This document shows, piece after piece, positions 61,441 to 64,000 of a DNA stretch of 64,000 bases (position 1 is the stretch's first letter; each line of letters starts with the position of its first letter). This DNA is from Sipunculus nudus (Eukaryota; Annelida; Sipuncula; Golfingiida; Sipunculidae): the NCBI GenBank assembly GCA_026874595.1, contig CM049307.1, forward strand, positions 5,419,579 through 5,483,578, in the 5' to 3' direction. The position numbers and the translations under genes were made by a program. The notes beneath the pieces are model-generated. The model was not told the origin of the DNA. It worked only from the letters and a program-made list of their open reading frames with translations, and made no database searches.

Positions 61441-62380
61441 ACAGGCATATTACGCACCCCTGTGGTGCATTTTAGCCCTCAGCCCTTCAGGCTGATGGGC
61501 TGTTGTCGTCACCCAAGCTGTCAGTCTGTCCGTCTAGCATCTGTTAACTTTTACCTTGTGAGCGGGATATCTCTAAAAGGATTCAATGTAGGAATTTTAC
61601 TTCTTCGGTGAAGATGTAAATCCAAAAAATCTTGGCCAAGTTGGAAGGTTGGTGACTTTGACCTATTTTTTTATGTGTGAGAGCAGATTATATAAAAACA
61701 CTTAGAAACTTATTTCTCAGGAACCATTGGGTGGATTTTCATAAAACTTTCTATAGTCATTGGGACTTATGGTCTGTACCTGCTGCATAAGTTTAGGGGT
61801 GCCAACTACAATTTAATTTTTAATGAATTTTTATCAGATTTTTCAATTTTGGCCCTATTAACAGTATATCTCCAAAGGTAGTCAACACAGGAACTTTATT
61901 TCTTCAGTGCTGATGCATATAAACAAAATCTCAGTCAGGTTCAAAGAAGGGTGACCTTGACCTACTTTTCAAGGTCACAGATCTAATGATAGAAAAAAAA
62001 ACTTAGGAGCTTTTTTCTAAGGAACCATTAAATGGATTTTCACAAAACTTACTACGCTCATTGTGACTGATGGTCTGTACCTGCTGTGCAAGTTTGGGTG
62101 TGCCTCCCACAATTTCTGATATTTAATGAATTTTTATCAGATTTTTCAATTTTGGCCTTATGAGCGGGATATTTTCAAAGGTAGTCAACCCAGGAACTTC
62201 ATTTTATCAGTGCTGATGCATATTAACAAAATCTTGGTCAAGTTCAAACATGGGTGACCTTGACCTACTTTTCAAGGTCACAGCTTAGAATATAAAAAAA
62301 ACTTGGGAGCTTATTTCTCAGGAACCACTGGGTGGATTGTTATGAAACATGGTATAATGAAAAAGCCTTGATGATCTCTG
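61440..62380. repeat. Tandem repeat, three units of about 300 bp
   Basis: GGTAGTCAACACAGGAACTT, GGGTGACCTTGACCTACTTT and CTCAGGAACCATTGGGTGGA recur about every 300 bp. It is preceded by GGCTGATGGGCTGTTGTCGT and GTCTGTCCGTCT. The units again contain GACCTTGACC (inverted AGGTCA half-sites). Confidence 0.7.
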
Positions 62381-62599
62381 AGTCCTGCATGAGATAGGTC
62401 TTACCATACTTGCAAAGGTGCTACATACCTCTCCAGTTTATATTTATAACTGAGACATGTACAGATATACATCCATGTGAGAACAAATATTTCATACTTG
62501 TTACTGTAACCACCCATAAACACTGTTCTTTGGCTGAGGGCTTTTGTCAGCTTGTTTATTAAAATTTTGAATATATCAAGAGGGGTTGCTTGAAATGGT

Positions 62600-62870
62600 C
62601 CAAAAAGCAGGTTGACTAAAGATCTTGGACAGCTTCAATGTCTTGTATAGGAGACTGGGGATGCACCTGTTATCCTGTTCTTGTTTCTGTCCCTTTAAAT
62701 ACCCCCATCATTGCAATATAACAGTAGTCAAAAATCTAATTTACAGATTTCTTTCACAGTATCCACATGCATACATATAAAGTATAGGGTGAAATCTGTA
62801 CAGATTGGTGCCCTGACCTTTACTCTTAGAGTGGCCTTAACCTTGAATATTCCAAACAATCAAAAACATA
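62600..62870 (+). repeat. Diverged fragment of the helentron-like interior
   Basis: AATACCCCCATCATTGCAAT, ACAGATTTCTTTCACAGTAT and GAGTGGCCTTAACCTTGAAT follow the same order as 55440-55610 and 48900-49065 but are strongly diverged, with no ends visible. Confidence 0.5.
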
Positions 62871-63246
62871 TGTCTCTGAAAATCAAAATGAAAGAAATCA
62901 GATGGTAAGTTGTTGAATGTGTTTGAAACAATTAACCTTCAAGGTCAAATGTGCTGATAAATAGAAATTTTGGTAATCCTATAACTTTTTAGTACTGCAT
63001 ATTTTTTCCTCAAATTTGACACATATTGTTTCCACCAAGGTCTCAGAATTGTTCAGAACGGGTGACCTTGTGGAAGGTTTCAATGACCCAGTCTGCACAA
63101 AACAAAAGATTTTTGTTAACACCATAATATTTGAAGAAATGTATATTTTTCTCTCAAATATGACGCACAAATAGTTTCCACCAACATTTTTGGACTTAAT
63201 TGAATCTGGTGACCTTGACAATGGTTTTCAAGGTCAAATTAATGAA

Positions 63247-64000
63247 TTTTAGCTCTGATGACTATAAGTCAACTTGAGCTATAGTGGTGGTCCTTTGTCC
63301 ATCGTCCATCTGTCTGTCTGGCCAAACTTTAACAGGGGAGTTTTGAAACATTGGACCTACAAATCCAAAATTCTACATGCAGTTATATGTTCCTAAGTTC
63401 TCCTACCAAACGAGAAAATGGATCACTGTGACTTTTTCCTTCTGGAAAAGGAAAAAAGCACCATTGTCCATTGAAAAACCTATAGTTACACTACAGGTCT
63501 GGCTAATAGCAAAACCACAAACTTCTGGTGTTTTATTCCCCTTTGGTTTAAATAAAATTTTTCCATATTTTTTCTATGTACATGCCATAAATTATGTCAA
63601 TATTGTGCAATCATGTCTGTCAAAACAGAGGTTTGTTGGCACAATGTTTTCACACAGGTTCCACCGCGGCCTCCTTGTTTCCAGAAAACTCCTCTGAGAC
63701 CCTTGGACAGATCTTTCCAAAACCCAGCATAAGGCCATCTTTAAAAAATTCTGTGTTTGGACATTGATCCCAAAAAATTCATCAGAAAGGGAGGGAAAAA
63801 AAATTTCTTCCTCAGACTCTGGCATATTATTTTAGCTTCACCAGCAGCATGGACTTTCATTTTATAACAATTATCACTACTGCTGACATGCATACTGGTT
63901 TCACAGGCCCTCCAGAAAAATTACAGGCCTTTATATTTTTCTGTGTAAAATTAAAAAAAATAATTGAAAGCTAAAAATATAATTAACCACATATGACCTA
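63247..64000 (+). mobile_element. Family-1 element, copy D (runs to window edge)
   Basis: It starts TTTTAGCTCTGATGACT with the pairing arm AGTCAACTTGAGCT, then GTCCATCTGTCTGTC and CTCCTACCAAACGAGAAAAT as in copies A and C. The 3' end is not in the window. Confidence 0.55.

Overview
The window is AT-rich animal nuclear DNA. It has spliced genes with GT-AG introns, long introns full of repeats, (TA)n and poly-C/poly-G tracts, a decayed LINE and several families of non-coding interspersed elements. The gene content and repeat style suggest a marine invertebrate, most likely a lophotrochozoan such as a bivalve. That placement is inference: no marker gene in the window fixes the taxon.

There are two supported genes, both on the + strand. 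Gene 1 (CDS 5119-22403) has fifteen coding exons that splice in frame into a 927-residue protein. It is built from eight tandem modules of about 115 residues, each a pair of EF-hand-like helix-loop-helix units. The first loop of nearly every module ends in Gln or Asn where a calcium-binding loop has Glu. It resembles the EFCAB6 type of multi-EF-hand protein, and a ciliary role is plausible but unproven. A possible promoter near 1432-1458 carries NRF1-like and RFX X-box-like sequences. Intron 4 holds a nested palindromic repeat structure (9785-12062). Intron 7 holds a dead LINE carrying a 337-bp MITE.

Between the genes (about 23.4-37.8 kb) I see no gene. This stretch holds diverged tandem duplications, tRNA-derived SINE-like sequence, an inverted copy of an element with a hairpin-plus-CTAG end, a CACGTG-containing minisatellite, seven copies of a 17-bp motif, microsatellites and a dense cluster of AGGCCT sites.

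Gene 2 starts at an E2F/E-box/CCAAT-type promoter near 37.82-37.88 kb, with a likely non-coding first exon ending at 37998. Coding exons at 49566-49736, 51996-52211 and 59043-59195 give the first 180 residues of a TASOR/TEX15-type protein (DUF3715, inactive PARP-like domain). The gene runs off the right edge. In vertebrates TASOR is the scaffold of the HUSH complex, which silences retroelements. The introns here are packed with repeats: at least four copies of one element family, a 29-copy 77/79-bp minisatellite, a 1.09-kb TIR element, and a 2.9-kb helentron-like element inserted into another element and filled with about seven 289-bp units rich in AGGTCA half-sites.

The two genes show no operon-like or functional link. 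The most unusual content is the set of non-autonomous elements that share one end architecture (5' hairpin, a copy of one hairpin arm near the 3' end, then a separate 3' hairpin) and carry conserved internal palindromes and nuclear-receptor-like motif arrays.
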